Source: Dokdonella_A soli
GTDB lineage: Bacteria > Pseudomonadota > Gammaproteobacteria > Xanthomonadales > Rhodanobacteraceae
Direction: 5' to 3'
DNA length: 64,000 bases
Assembly (NCBI RefSeq): GCF_039523175.1
Contig: NZ_BAAAEU010000015.1
Coordinates: 105,329-169,328 of the forward strand
The notes below the pieces were generated by a model, which saw only the letters and a program-made list of their open reading frames with translations, was not told the origin of the DNA and did not search any database. This document shows, piece after piece, positions 53,952-62,292 of the stretch. Both the position numbers and the translations under genes were made by a program. Numbering within the stretch: position 1 is the first letter of the stretch; each line of letters begins with the position of its first letter.

Positions 53952-54770
53952 ATGGGCGTATCGCAATCGCTGCGCGCGACGGCCGACTGGGCGGCGACCG
54001 TGCCGGGCATCCGCCATGTGCTGGAAGCGCTGTACGAGCGGCGGTTCACGCACGGGGCGCCGACAACGGGCAACTGGTATCGCGGCGTATTCTCCAGCTT
54101 CGCCGAGGTGCAGGCCAGCGCCCCCACGACGCGTCCGCTCGGCTACGACAATCAGCATGCAGCCGCGCTGTATCGGGAGCGTGCGCGCCGCGTCTACATC
54201 AGCGACTATCCGGTCATGCTTTGGCTTGCCCGTCTGTTCGAATCCGGCAACACGTCGGTGTTCGACATCGGCGGCCATATCGGCATCGCGTACTACGCGT
54301 ACCAACGCTACGTGCGCTATCCCGACGCGATCCGCTGGCGCGTACTCGACGTGCCCGCGGTCATCGCAGCCGGTGCTGCATGGGCGCACGAGCACGACGT
54401 GTGCCGGAGGCTCGAGTTCACTGAGCGCCCGGCGGACGCCGACGGCTGCGACATCCTGTTTGCGTCCGGATCGCTGCAGTATCTCGACTATACGCTGGCC
54501 GATCTGCTCGGCTCGCTGGCGCAGCCACCACGCCACCTGCTCGTGAATCTGATGCCGATCCACATGAACGAATCGTTCTTTACGCTGCAGAACATGGGGG
54601 CTGCGTATTGTCCGTACCGGATCATGGCCGAGCGCGAATTCATCGATGGCCTGAAAGCCCTCGGTTACACCCAGCAGGACCGCTGGGAGAATCCGGATCG
54701 GCGCTGCGAGATCGCCTATCGCCCGGCACATTCCCTGGATCGCTATTTCGGTTTCTATTTCAGCCGCTGA
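53952..54770 (+). CDS. TIGR04325-family putative methyltransferase, copy 2
   Basis: The 272-residue paralogue shows GNWYRGVFSSFAEVQASAP, SDYPVMLWLARLF, the SAM-type motif SVFDIGGHIGIAYYAYQRY (103-121), WRVLDVPAVIAAGAAWA, FASGSLQYLDYTLADLLGSL and the closing DRYFGFYFSR. GGAGGGG lies directly before the ATG at 53952, so an in-frame GTG 21 bases upstream is rejected. It diverges from oxygenase copy 1 across 174 bp and converges on oxygenase copy 2. It is closer in sequence to copy 3 than to copy 1 (for example SLQYLDYTL in both). Confidence 0.88.
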   Translation: MGVSQSLRATADWAATVPGIRHVLEALYERRFTHGAPTTGNWYRGVFSSFAEVQASAPTTRPLGYDNQHAAALYRERARRVYISDYPVMLWLARLFESGNTSVFDIGGHIGIAYYAYQRYVRYPDAIRWRVLDVPAVIAAGAAWAHEHDVCRRLEFTERPADADGCDILFASGSLQYLDYTLADLLGSLAQPPRHLLVNLMPIHMNESFFTLQNMGAAYCPYRIMAEREFIDGLKALGYTQQDRWENPDRRCEIAYRPAHSLDRYFGFYFSR

Positions 54771-54833
54771 AAACGCGGAGTGACCGAGTGTGCAATTGCT
54801 CGACCTGTTCGCGTGATCAACGCCTGCATTGGG

Positions 54834-55757
54834 TCAATCCGCCACCGCGTATGGACTGAAACGGGTATGCGACGGACAGACGTCCGCACGGGGGCCAAAC
54901 CTGCGTGCGCCAACCAGCGCACGAGCGCAGGGATAGGTCATCGTATCGAGTAGCGGGTGTCGGCCGACTGCGGGTGGTTCGATGCCCACGTCGCGCACCA
55001 CGTCGTGCATCACATGCAGCAGCGCGTTGCGATGTGTCGCGTAGGTGCTGTAGGTACAGCTCATCGAAATCGACGCATCGTCGCTGGTTTCCACCATGTG
55101 CGGGCTGGTCGACGGCATGTACACGCCCATGCCGGGGCGCAGATGGAACGCATGCGCGCGTTCCCGGAACTCCTCATGCCACTGGACCAGATCCAGCTCG
55201 TGGCGCGAGTGGAAACGATCGCGTGCGCGCTCGCTGACCACCACTGCATCGTCAGCGTCCCACACGTATATCGTCTTGCATCCGCGCACCTGTAGCAGGA
55301 TGCCGTGATCCCGGTCGATGTGGAACGGTGTGACCGTGTGCGGTGAGGCCACGAAAATCCAGCCGGCCCGGTAGTACATGCCGGGATCCTTGCGCTCGAT
55401 GTGCGGCTTGATGGTGTCGAGGATCGCGTCGAGCAGCCCGCGATACACCGGATCGGCCTGCACGTGGCGCAGATCCAGCCATGCCTTGGCATCGACGATG
55501 CGCTGCACGGTGTCGGCGGCGTGCTTGCGGTTCGGATGCAGGCGCCACGCTGCATCGAGATTCGTGCCCGCCGTCGCTGCATTGTTGAACGTGAAGATCT
55601 GGCTGGGAGCTCCAGCCTCGAAGCGCTCGGCGAGCGCGGCCAGTTGATCGGGTTGCATCAGAGGATGTTCGGACAGCTGATGGCGAACCGTCTGGATGCG
55701 CCATGGATCGAACGTGGTCCAGTCGAAATCGATAAGGCCGGTGGCACTGGCGTTCAT
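54834..55757 (-). CDS. JmjC/cupin-type Fe(II) oxygenase, copy 2
   Basis: The 307-residue paralogue of the protein at 52854-53777 has the same opening (LIDFDWTTFDPWRIQTVRHQ) and core: AGWIFVASPHTVTPFHIDRD with ligands His146 and Asp148, LLQVRGCKTIYVWD, RARDRFHSRHELDLVQW and GVYMPSTSPHMVET with His220. The last 40 residues diverge from copy 1, so substrate or partner contacts may differ. A poly-G ribosome site (AAGGGGGG) precedes the ATG, as in copy 1. It converges with methyltransferase copy 2, 63 bp apart. Confidence 0.83.
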   Translation of the reverse strand: MNASATGLIDFDWTTFDPWRIQTVRHQLSEHPLMQPDQLAALAERFEAGAPSQIFTFNNAATAGTNLDAAWRLHPNRKHAADTVQRIVDAKAWLDLRHVQADPVYRGLLDAILDTIKPHIERKDPGMYYRAGWIFVASPHTVTPFHIDRDHGILLQVRGCKTIYVWDADDAVVVSERARDRFHSRHELDLVQWHEEFRERAHAFHLRPGMGVYMPSTSPHMVETSDDASISMSCTYSTYATHRNALLHVMHDVVRDVGIEPPAVGRHPLLDTMTYPCARALVGARRFGPRADVCPSHTRFSPYAVAD

Positions 55758-55939
55758 GATTTCCGCCCCCCTTGACAGGTAGAGGGATTTGAAGTATCCG
55801 CCCGTCTGCCGCCGGTGTCACTATCTGGATGACAGGGGCGCTTCGGTGATCTACTGATCAATTCTGGATTGACGCGCTCGCGGTTGGTCGCTTTCACTGG
55901 ATTCCGGCAGTCGCTCCAAGGCCGCAGAGGTGCGATCGC

Positions 55940-56800
55940 ATGTATCGGCACATTCGGGTTTTGGCGGTGCGATACCGTTGGTTGACGGTACCGGCAGTCC
56001 TCGTGCTTCTCCTGGTCGGCCTGGGCCTGCGGTCATCGCGGGTACGAGCCTTCGTCTACTGGAGTTGGACGGGTCACGAAATCAGACGTGTGGTCAACGT
56101 TCCGCCGGCGGGGACGCAGGCGGGCATCCCGTCACCCGGTTCGCATACGCTGCTTGGCCAGGAGGACCAGCACGGTATCAGTCCGGCCGTCACCTCGCCG
56201 ATCGACACGCAGGCAAGCGGCAGTTCATTCATCGTGTTCAACGGGGGATACGCTTCGAACACGGAGCCGCCCACCGACAACAAGGGCAACACCTGGACAC
56301 CGCTCGGACCGCCGGTCGTCTACAACGGCTACGGCGGCGCGTTCGACATCAAGGCCTATATCTCGCTGTCGGCACGCGGTGGAGCGGCCCATACCGTCAG
56401 TATCGTCAAGAACGGTTATGCGGCAGGTGAGCTGTCGCTGCCGTTCGTCGAGCTGCGCAATGCAGGGATCCTCCAGGACATCGCGCAGAATTACCCCGCG
56501 CAGGGACCGCGCGCGACCAGCGGGCGCGTGATCACGACCGGTCCCGCCACGCTCATTGCACTGTGGTGGGGCGATGCGCCTCACCTGGTCAATTCGGCGA
56601 TTCCCGGCAACGGCTTCACCTTGATCGACAGCTTCGTCGATCTGCCTCCTAACAGTGGCGTGCAAGTCGCCGTCGCCTACCGGCAGGTCGGCGGCCCCGG
56701 CACCTACGATGTGACCTGGACCCAATCGCCGGATCAGGGTGCGGTGCTGTGGCTGCTCGCGTTCGAGTCCGATTTCATCTTCGTCAACGGATTCGAATGA
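55940..56800 (+). CDS. Secreted or membrane-anchored protein with C-terminal FVNGFE motif
   Basis: The 286-residue protein has a basic N-terminus and one hydrophobic segment (WLTVPAVLVLLLVGLGLRSS, about 14-33), then an exported domain of about 240 residues rich in Gly, Pro, Thr and beta-type sequence. Examples are SGSSFIVFNGGYASNTEPP, GNTWTPLGPPVVYNGYGG and LIALWWGDAPHLV. It ends LAFESDFIFVNGFE. Many secreted Rhodanobacteraceae proteins end in IFxDGFE-like tails, so this may be a sorting or anchoring mark. No catalytic motif is recognised. It diverges from oxygenase copy 2. Confidence 0.75.
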   Translation: MYRHIRVLAVRYRWLTVPAVLVLLLVGLGLRSSRVRAFVYWSWTGHEIRRVVNVPPAGTQAGIPSPGSHTLLGQEDQHGISPAVTSPIDTQASGSSFIVFNGGYASNTEPPTDNKGNTWTPLGPPVVYNGYGGAFDIKAYISLSARGGAAHTVSIVKNGYAAGELSLPFVELRNAGILQDIAQNYPAQGPRATSGRVITTGPATLIALWWGDAPHLVNSAIPGNGFTLIDSFVDLPPNSGVQVAVAYRQVGGPGTYDVTWTQSPDQGAVLWLLAFESDFIFVNGFE

Positions 56801-56839
56801 GGGCGACGTGCGTCGCCGCGCAGACCGGGGCAGGAGAAA

Positions 56840-57535
56840 TCACTCGACGGCAGCGGATCGTTCGGCCGGTCCGCGCTGACGGGCGATGCGCAGGTCCGTT
56901 TCGTCGCTGCCCGTCGGCCGCGAGTGCGCGACCTTCAATGGATTCAGTGGCGAGCTGTACCAGTCGACCAGCATGTCGCGATCGAACAGCAGCCAGGATG
57001 GCCCATATTCCCAGCGATCACCGCCATCCAGGTACGGCTCGCCCTGCACGTCCCGGACAATCTTGCGCGGCATACCCAGCCTGAGGGTTGCGGCGGGCAC
57101 GGTTTGGGTCGTGTTCGAGGGCGGCGACTGAATGGCCGGAGTATCGGACTCATCGACAGTGGCATCGACCAGCAGCAGGATCGCGCAAATCAAGCCGATG
57201 CCGATCAGCAGCCATACCCATGGCAGACGCCGTTGGGGTTCTGGCGCCGCGGATCGCGGCACCTGCATGTCGATTCTGGGTTTCGTCGTTGCAGCCGATG
57301 CGGGTGCACCGGGCAACCGTCCATAGCGACGCTCGAAGTCCATCGCATCGTTGTACAGCCGTGTCAGCCTTTGGAGTTCGGAAGCCGCCAGTGCGGCATC
57401 TCCGCCATCGCGAATGCGGTCTGGATGCAGTTCGGCCACGCGACGGCGATACGCGAGCTTCATGTCGGGCAGGCTGGCCGACGGAGTCAGTCGCAGTTCC
57501 CGATACAACGAGGAAAAATCGAGATCGACACTCAT
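56840..57535 (-). CDS. Membrane-anchored J-domain protein
   Basis: The 231-residue protein has an N-terminal J domain (about 5-70) with the essential HPD motif in YRRRVAELHPDRIRDGG. A linker leads to one membrane helix near 115-135 (LPWVWLLIGIGLICAILLLV) and a C-terminal domain with GMPRKIVRDVQGEPYLDGGD and WEYGPSWLLFDRDMLVDWY, similar to small SmpA/OmlA-like beta folds. It would recruit a DnaK at the membrane. ATG 57535 was preferred to an upstream start because the J domain begins there. Partner unknown. Confidence 0.82.
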   Translation of the reverse strand: MSVDLDFSSLYRELRLTPSASLPDMKLAYRRRVAELHPDRIRDGGDAALAASELQRLTRLYNDAMDFERRYGRLPGAPASAATTKPRIDMQVPRSAAPEPQRRLPWVWLLIGIGLICAILLLVDATVDESDTPAIQSPPSNTTQTVPAATLRLGMPRKIVRDVQGEPYLDGGDRWEYGPSWLLFDRDMLVDWYSSPLNPLKVAHSRPTGSDETDLRIARQRGPAERSAAVE

Positions 57536-57702
57536 GGGCACCTGCTGTTCATCCACCGTCGTCCCGCGCCGGAGCGGGATCCTGCAGCCGGTCGTGCACA
57601 TTGGCCGGATTCGAGGAATCCCGACGCGGCGATGACTCCGCGAGCAGCGACCGCAACCGCCGGTTCGATGATACGCCGCAGCGTGGGCCTGGACACGCCA
57701 GC

Positions 57703-58911
57703 CTACTGCCTGCCCAAGGCGCGCCGGACATTGTTCCGGATCAGTTGGCCGGAAATGTTCCAGGCGACGGACAGCCCGGGCCCGGGATCATCGAACCGGA
57801 AGACATGGAAATGGGCGCGTGCCCACTGGCCAAGAATCTTCCTTCGCGGGTCTCTCGCCGCCGGAGGCTGTGCAAGGACAGACTTGATGTCCCCATACAG
57901 ACTGACGCAGCCGACACCGCTCGCGTAGTTCCGCGGCGCAGCTGTGACCGGAAGTCCGTTGGCATCCTGGAATGCCATCCGGCAGACGTTCACGCCGCAA
58001 CGCGCGGCGAATTCGACGTACCACCAGGCACGCGTGTTGACCTCGAGTATGCAAAATTTCCCGTTGCGGGAATCACGCTTGAATTCGGCGCTGAAAATCC
58101 CCCGGTAATTCAATTCCGACAGCAGGTCGGCCACGCTTTCCATCGCACCCTGCACCTCCGTCAGCGGAATGCTTTGGCAATAGGAGCTGTTGCCAAAATC
58201 CGGTGGGTAAATCCTTATTCTCCGGCGCGCAAACAGGCCGGTCATGTTTCCGTTCCGGTCGCGGAATCCATCGACAAAATAATGGTCGGAGGAACTGCCG
58301 GGGATATATTCCTGCGCCATGACCTTGAGTCCGTGCGCATCCAGCTTCAGCCAGATCTCGTCGAACTCCTTCCGGTTCCTGGCCCAGATTCCCTTGGCGC
58401 CCATGACTTGGCTGAACTGCTGGGAATTGGCCGGCTTGATGAACACCCGATCGAGCTCGTCGAACGGAATGGCGTCTATATCCGCGCTGCAGTCGATCGA
58501 GAATGTGCGCGGGTGTGGGATTCCGGTGCGCGCGAGGAATTCTCCAAATCGCGCCTTGTTCTGCAGGATCTCCAGGCTGTCCCGCGAACTGGTGCTCACC
58601 CGGAATCGTGCGTGCAACTCGCTTTGCGGAATGTCGGCCAGCCACAGGGCGGCGTCATCGGCGCCCGGGATCAGGACCGCCTCTTCGAGGGGCATTGCGC
58701 GCAGGATATCGTAGGCTTGGGGCCCGACCTCGCCATTCCAGGCGACGGGTCCTGGAGTTGGTCTGTACCAGCGCGAGCGCGTCGCCAGATCGCCAGGCGG
58801 GCAAGCTACATAAGTCGGTATGCCGGCAAGGTGCAGGGATCGCAGTGTGCCCAGGCCTGTCTGATCGTGCCCCAGCACAATCGCCGGTATGAGATGATCG
58901 GGATCAGCCAT
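57703..58911 (-). CDS. ATP-grasp enzyme
   Basis: The 402-residue protein begins with a Rossmann-like pre-ATP-grasp part (IPAIVLGHDQTGLGTLRSLH) and has ATP-grasp features: NKARFGEFLARTGIPHP, VFIKPANSQQFSQVMGAKG, VMAQEYIPGSS, and the metal-binding FSAEFKRDSRNGKFCILEVN (Glu and Asn). Relatives are carboxylate-amine ligases found in exopolysaccharide and peptide-modifying loci. The substrate is unknown. Base use is more AT-rich than the surrounding genes. It diverges from the FemAB-like gene across about 490 bp. Confidence 0.85.
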   Translation of the reverse strand: MADPDHLIPAIVLGHDQTGLGTLRSLHLAGIPTYVACPPGDLATRSRWYRPTPGPVAWNGEVGPQAYDILRAMPLEEAVLIPGADDAALWLADIPQSELHARFRVSTSSRDSLEILQNKARFGEFLARTGIPHPRTFSIDCSADIDAIPFDELDRVFIKPANSQQFSQVMGAKGIWARNRKEFDEIWLKLDAHGLKVMAQEYIPGSSSDHYFVDGFRDRNGNMTGLFARRRIRIYPPDFGNSSYCQSIPLTEVQGAMESVADLLSELNYRGIFSAEFKRDSRNGKFCILEVNTRAWWYVEFAARCGVNVCRMAFQDANGLPVTAAPRNYASGVGCVSLYGDIKSVLAQPPAARDPRRKILGQWARAHFHVFRFDDPGPGLSVAWNISGQLIRNNVRRALGRQ

Positions 58912-59399
58912 TTCCGACGTCCGAGAGATCTGGAAAAAGCAATAACGCCGAAACCTTGCCGACACCGTTACACGCGGGGATGGTAGCCCATGCAGGGTGC
59001 CGTCACCATATCGATGGTTGGAGATCGCGTGGGCTGGTCCCGTCGACGCGGGATGTATAGGGGAGCAGGTTTCTCGCGGGCGAATACTCGACGCGACTGC
59101 CACGGCATGACACGCATCCGGCCCGATCCGTTGCAGCGTGGAAGATTGTTCCACAGCGTCATGGGTGATTGACGAAGCAGTACGGCAATCCATTCTTCAT
59201 TGTTTCGTGCCAAGGTATCCTGGCGTGGAAGCGTTGGACGGCCCTGTCGCCTGATAGGCCGAATTTTGGAATCGGGGCGGCTGCATCGATTGCGTTGAAA
59301 GGCGCCGCAGGTCGGACGACATCTGGGCCCGGCGAGCGATGGGGCAGGCGGCCCGTGGGGCGTCTTCGCAGTCACTTCAGTGCGAAGGAGACAACGCTG
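58912..59399. other. Divergent intergenic region, ATP-grasp / FemAB-like
   Basis: The 488-bp gap has open frames in several directions but none with homology and a ribosome site. It includes a perfect 6-bp inverted repeat with a 5-base spacer (GTGGAA GATTG TTCCAC, 59138-59154) and, 14 bp downstream, TTGACG at 59169 with a weak ATTCTT at 17-bp spacing (59192-59197). AAGGAG lies nine bases before the GTG start at 59400. Confidence 0.45.
59138..59154. promoter_or_regulatory. Candidate operator next to a TTGACG element
   Basis: The perfect palindrome GTGGAA-N5-TTCCAC lies just upstream of TTGACG (59169-59174) in the divergent promoter region. Position and symmetry suggest a regulator site for the FemAB-ThDP operon; no regulator gene is visible in this part of the window. 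Confidence 0.35.
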
Positions 59400-60458
59400 G
59401 TGGCGACCGAGGTCACGACGCGCATTCTCGCGGAGGGCGAGTACCCGCATTGGGCGACCTTGGTGGCGGGTTCGCCCGACGGCAGCGGCTACTCGCTGCC
59501 GGACTACCTCGATGCCCTTTGTGGCGCGGCGGGTGGTAGTTATCGCGTTCTTGTCGCCGAACGCGAGGGGCAGATCGTGGGTGGAATAGCGTTGTACGAA
59601 TGCCCGTCCAGGTTCGGGACCTGCATATCGCCACGCCTGCTGCTCTACTACAACGGCATCGTACTGATGCCTCACGACACGAAATATCCTTCGCAGCGTG
59701 CCTCCTGGCACCTGCAGACCCTTGCGGCCCTGGAGCAGGCGCTGTCGCGCATGCGCCATGCGCGCCTGCGTTTGAAGAGCCGAGCCACATTCACCGACTG
59801 CCGCGTATTCCAGTCGCACGGCTGGTCGATCGAACCGCATTTTACGTATGTGGTGGACATTTCCGACCTCGATGCGGCATGGTCCCGCGTCGACAAGAAC
59901 CTGCGCCGGCTCGTCGGGCGCTGCCGGGAGCAAGGCCTCGAGATGACGATGGACGGCGATTTCGATGCGTTTTACCGCCTCCACGTGCAGACGCACGAAC
60001 GCAAAGGTGCGGCGCTATACCTGCCGCGCGAGGCCTTTCGCATCTTCATCGAAGATCTGCGCTCGAAAGACCTGTGCCGGCTCTACCACGCGCGCTTGCC
60101 CGACGGACGCGCCATCGCGACACAGCTCGTGCAGGTGAGCCCGCACCCGGTGACCCACACCCTGTCTGCGGGCGCCGATGCCGAGTTCCTGAATCTCGGC
60201 GCTTCAGCATTCCTGCGCTGGAAGGTTTTCGAGGATCTTGCGAGGCGGGGGTACAAAGCCAACGACATGACCGATGCCGCGCTCAATCCGGTCACCCACT
60301 TCAAGAGCCAGCTTGGCGGAGACCTGATGATGTGCCTGGAGATCTCGCGGCCCGACCATCCGGTCTTGCGCCTTGGGGAGCGCGCCATATCGATTCCGCG
60401 TCGCGCAAAGCGGCGCTTGCTCCGCATGCTTCGGCCCGCTGCGGAGAGAGACGCATGA
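59400..60458 (+). CDS. FemAB/GNAT-like acyltransferase
   Basis: The product (about 352 residues) has two GNAT-like halves typical of the FemAB-related acetyltransferase_6 group. The first includes YRVLVAEREGQIVGGIALYE; the second includes NLRRLVGRCREQGLEMTMD, FYRLHVQTHERKGAALYLP and AIATQLVQVSPHPVTHTLSA, ending NDMTDAALNPVTHFKSQLGG. Such proteins transfer aminoacyl or acyl groups to glycans or peptides, and PEP-CTERM loci often carry one. The GTG start at 59400 has AAGGAG nine bases upstream. Its stop overlaps the next ATG by four bases. Confidence 0.83.
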   Translation: MATEVTTRILAEGEYPHWATLVAGSPDGSGYSLPDYLDALCGAAGGSYRVLVAEREGQIVGGIALYECPSRFGTCISPRLLLYYNGIVLMPHDTKYPSQRASWHLQTLAALEQALSRMRHARLRLKSRATFTDCRVFQSHGWSIEPHFTYVVDISDLDAAWSRVDKNLRRLVGRCREQGLEMTMDGDFDAFYRLHVQTHERKGAALYLPREAFRIFIEDLRSKDLCRLYHARLPDGRAIATQLVQVSPHPVTHTLSAGADAEFLNLGASAFLRWKVFEDLARRGYKANDMTDAALNPVTHFKSQLGGDLMMCLEISRPDHPVLRLGERAISIPRRAKRRLLRMLRPAAERDA

Positions 60459-62164
60459 CCGTGCCGGTGGCGTCTGGCGCCGAGCTGATTTGCGAGGCAC
60501 TCCATCGAGCGGGCGTCGAGTGCGTTTTCGGACTGCCGGGAACGCAGAACGTGGATTTGTTCGAAGCCCTGCGCAACTCTCCGCTGCGGACGGTCGTCGC
60601 CGTCCACGAGCTTTCAGCGGCAATGATGGCCAATGGCTACTACCGCGCATCGGGCCGGCCCGGCGTGCTGGTCACGATCCCCGGTCCCGGCTTCACCTGG
60701 GCCCTGTCCGGCTTGGCGGAAGCGTCGCTGGACTCCACTGCGTTGCTGCACATCGTCGGTCAACCCGCCCGTTCGCCCGGCGAACGGTTTCAGCTGCAGG
60801 CTCTGGATCAGGCGGCAATGGCGTGTCCCATCGTGAAGGCCGTGCATCAGGTCGACCGCGCAGAGGATGTCGCCGCCGTTCTGGGGGCCGCGCACGCGCA
60901 GTCGCTCAGCGGCGAGCCGGGCCCGGTTCTGATCCAGACCGCGCGAGCCATGCTTGCGCAGCGGGCAGGCGCTGCCGTCGCGGCCACTCAACCGGGCAAC
61001 ACGGCATGCGCAGCCGACCTGTCCGTGGTCGATGAGGTCGTCCGCGCGCTCGTGACCGCGAAGCGCTGCGTGATCTTCGCAGGACAGGGCGCCAACGATG
61101 CTTCGGATCTCATCGTACGGTTGGTGGAAGGCGCTTCGGCGGCCGTGGTGACCACCACGTCGGGCCGCGGCGTCGTTCCGGAGGACCATCCGTTGTCGCT
61201 CGGCTTCGAACTTGGCGGCAACGGAACCCAGACCCTCAACGCCCTCATCGAGGCCAGCGACCTCGTGCTCGCGATCGGATGCAAGTTCTCGCACAACGGC
61301 AGCCGTGGATTCCAGCTGCGCATCCCGGCCGAGAAGCTCATCCACGTGGATGCATCGGCCGACGTACTCGGCGCAAATTATCCCGCCCGACACACACTCT
61401 GCATGGATGCGCGCGCGTTCGCGGCGGCGGTGCTGGACAAGCTCGTCGGGCGAGGACGTCCCGCCGGTTTCAGCGCCGACGAAATCGCGCGGTTTCGCGA
61501 GCGCGGGCGTGAAGAGGGAGCGGGCGATCTCGTCGAACCGAAGATCCACGGCGTCCGCTCCGGCAAGCCCGAGGAATTCTTCGCCGCGCTGCGCCGGGCG
61601 ATGCCGCGGTCATCCTGCCTGGTCACGGATTCGGGTCTGCACCAGGTGCTCGTGCGCCGCTACTTCCGCGTGCTGCACCCGCGCGGCCTCATGACTCCGA
61701 CGAATCTGCAGTCAATGGGATTCGGGATCGGCGCCGCCATCGGAGCCTGCCTGGCCGACCCGAGCCGTCCGGTGGTGGCCTTGATCGGGGACGGCGGTCT
61801 CGCGCTTTCCGGGCTCGAGCTGCTGACGGCGGTGCGCGAGCGTGTCGGTCTGACGGTGATCGTGTTCGTGGACGGAGCCTACGGCATGATCCGGGTCCAG
61901 CAGCTGGCGGCGTTCGGCCACACCCACGGAACTGAATTTTCCGGACCTGATATCGCAGCGCTTGCTGCGGCGGTGGGAGCGGCGCATGTGCGCCTGGAGG
62001 GCGACCCGGAAACCGTCTTGCGAACAGCCATCGAGTCAGGGCGCGTCACCCTCGTCGAGGTCGGTGTCGGAGATACGCTTCCGATGCAATGGATGCGGGC
62101 GAAGGGAGTCGCCAGGCACTGGTTATTTTGGCTTGCGAGATTTGGCGCCCGTTCACGCAGATGA
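60455..62164 (+). CDS. Thiamine diphosphate-dependent enzyme, acetolactate synthase-like
   Basis: The 569-residue protein has the three-domain ThDP order: N-terminal PYR domain with the catalytic-type Glu52 in VAVHELSAAMMANGYYR, a central domain (about 190-330, VIFAGQGANDAS), and a C-terminal PP domain with VALIGDGGLALSGLELLTAV (GDG at 445-447). The second metal-binding position, usually Asn, reads V472 in VIVFVDGAYGMIR. It is related to acetolactate synthase and phosphonopyruvate-decarboxylase-type enzymes; the carboligase or decarboxylase substrate is unknown. Translational coupling to the FemAB-like gene suggests its product feeds that transferase. Confidence 0.87.
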   Translation: MTVPVASGAELICEALHRAGVECVFGLPGTQNVDLFEALRNSPLRTVVAVHELSAAMMANGYYRASGRPGVLVTIPGPGFTWALSGLAEASLDSTALLHIVGQPARSPGERFQLQALDQAAMACPIVKAVHQVDRAEDVAAVLGAAHAQSLSGEPGPVLIQTARAMLAQRAGAAVAATQPGNTACAADLSVVDEVVRALVTAKRCVIFAGQGANDASDLIVRLVEGASAAVVTTTSGRGVVPEDHPLSLGFELGGNGTQTLNALIEASDLVLAIGCKFSHNGSRGFQLRIPAEKLIHVDASADVLGANYPARHTLCMDARAFAAAVLDKLVGRGRPAGFSADEIARFRERGREEGAGDLVEPKIHGVRSGKPEEFFAALRRAMPRSSCLVTDSGLHQVLVRRYFRVLHPRGLMTPTNLQSMGFGIGAAIGACLADPSRPVVALIGDGGLALSGLELLTAVRERVGLTVIVFVDGAYGMIRVQQLAAFGHTHGTEFSGPDIAALAAAVGAAHVRLEGDPETVLRTAIESGRVTLVEVGVGDTLPMQWMRAKGVARHWLFWLARFGARSRR

Positions 62165-62292
62165 GCATCTCCTATGCCAAGGCGGGCGAACGCGAGCAGA
62201 CACCTTCTTCCCGGAGATGAGTCGGACGTCGCCGGATGTTGCACGTTTCATTGCAGCAGCTTGTCGAGGGCAGTCGGGGTTGATTTGACCTG

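Noticed and set aside
52854..54731. Extended 625-residue version of oxygenase copy 1
   Set aside because: The extra 318 residues are antisense to methyltransferase copy 2; the paralogue at 54834-55757 starts at the equivalent of residue 319, where a ribosome site exists.
59600..62164. Extended 854-residue version of the ThDP enzyme
   Set aside because: The N-terminal part is the FemAB-like gene in another frame; the ATGA overlap at 60455 gives the correct family length.
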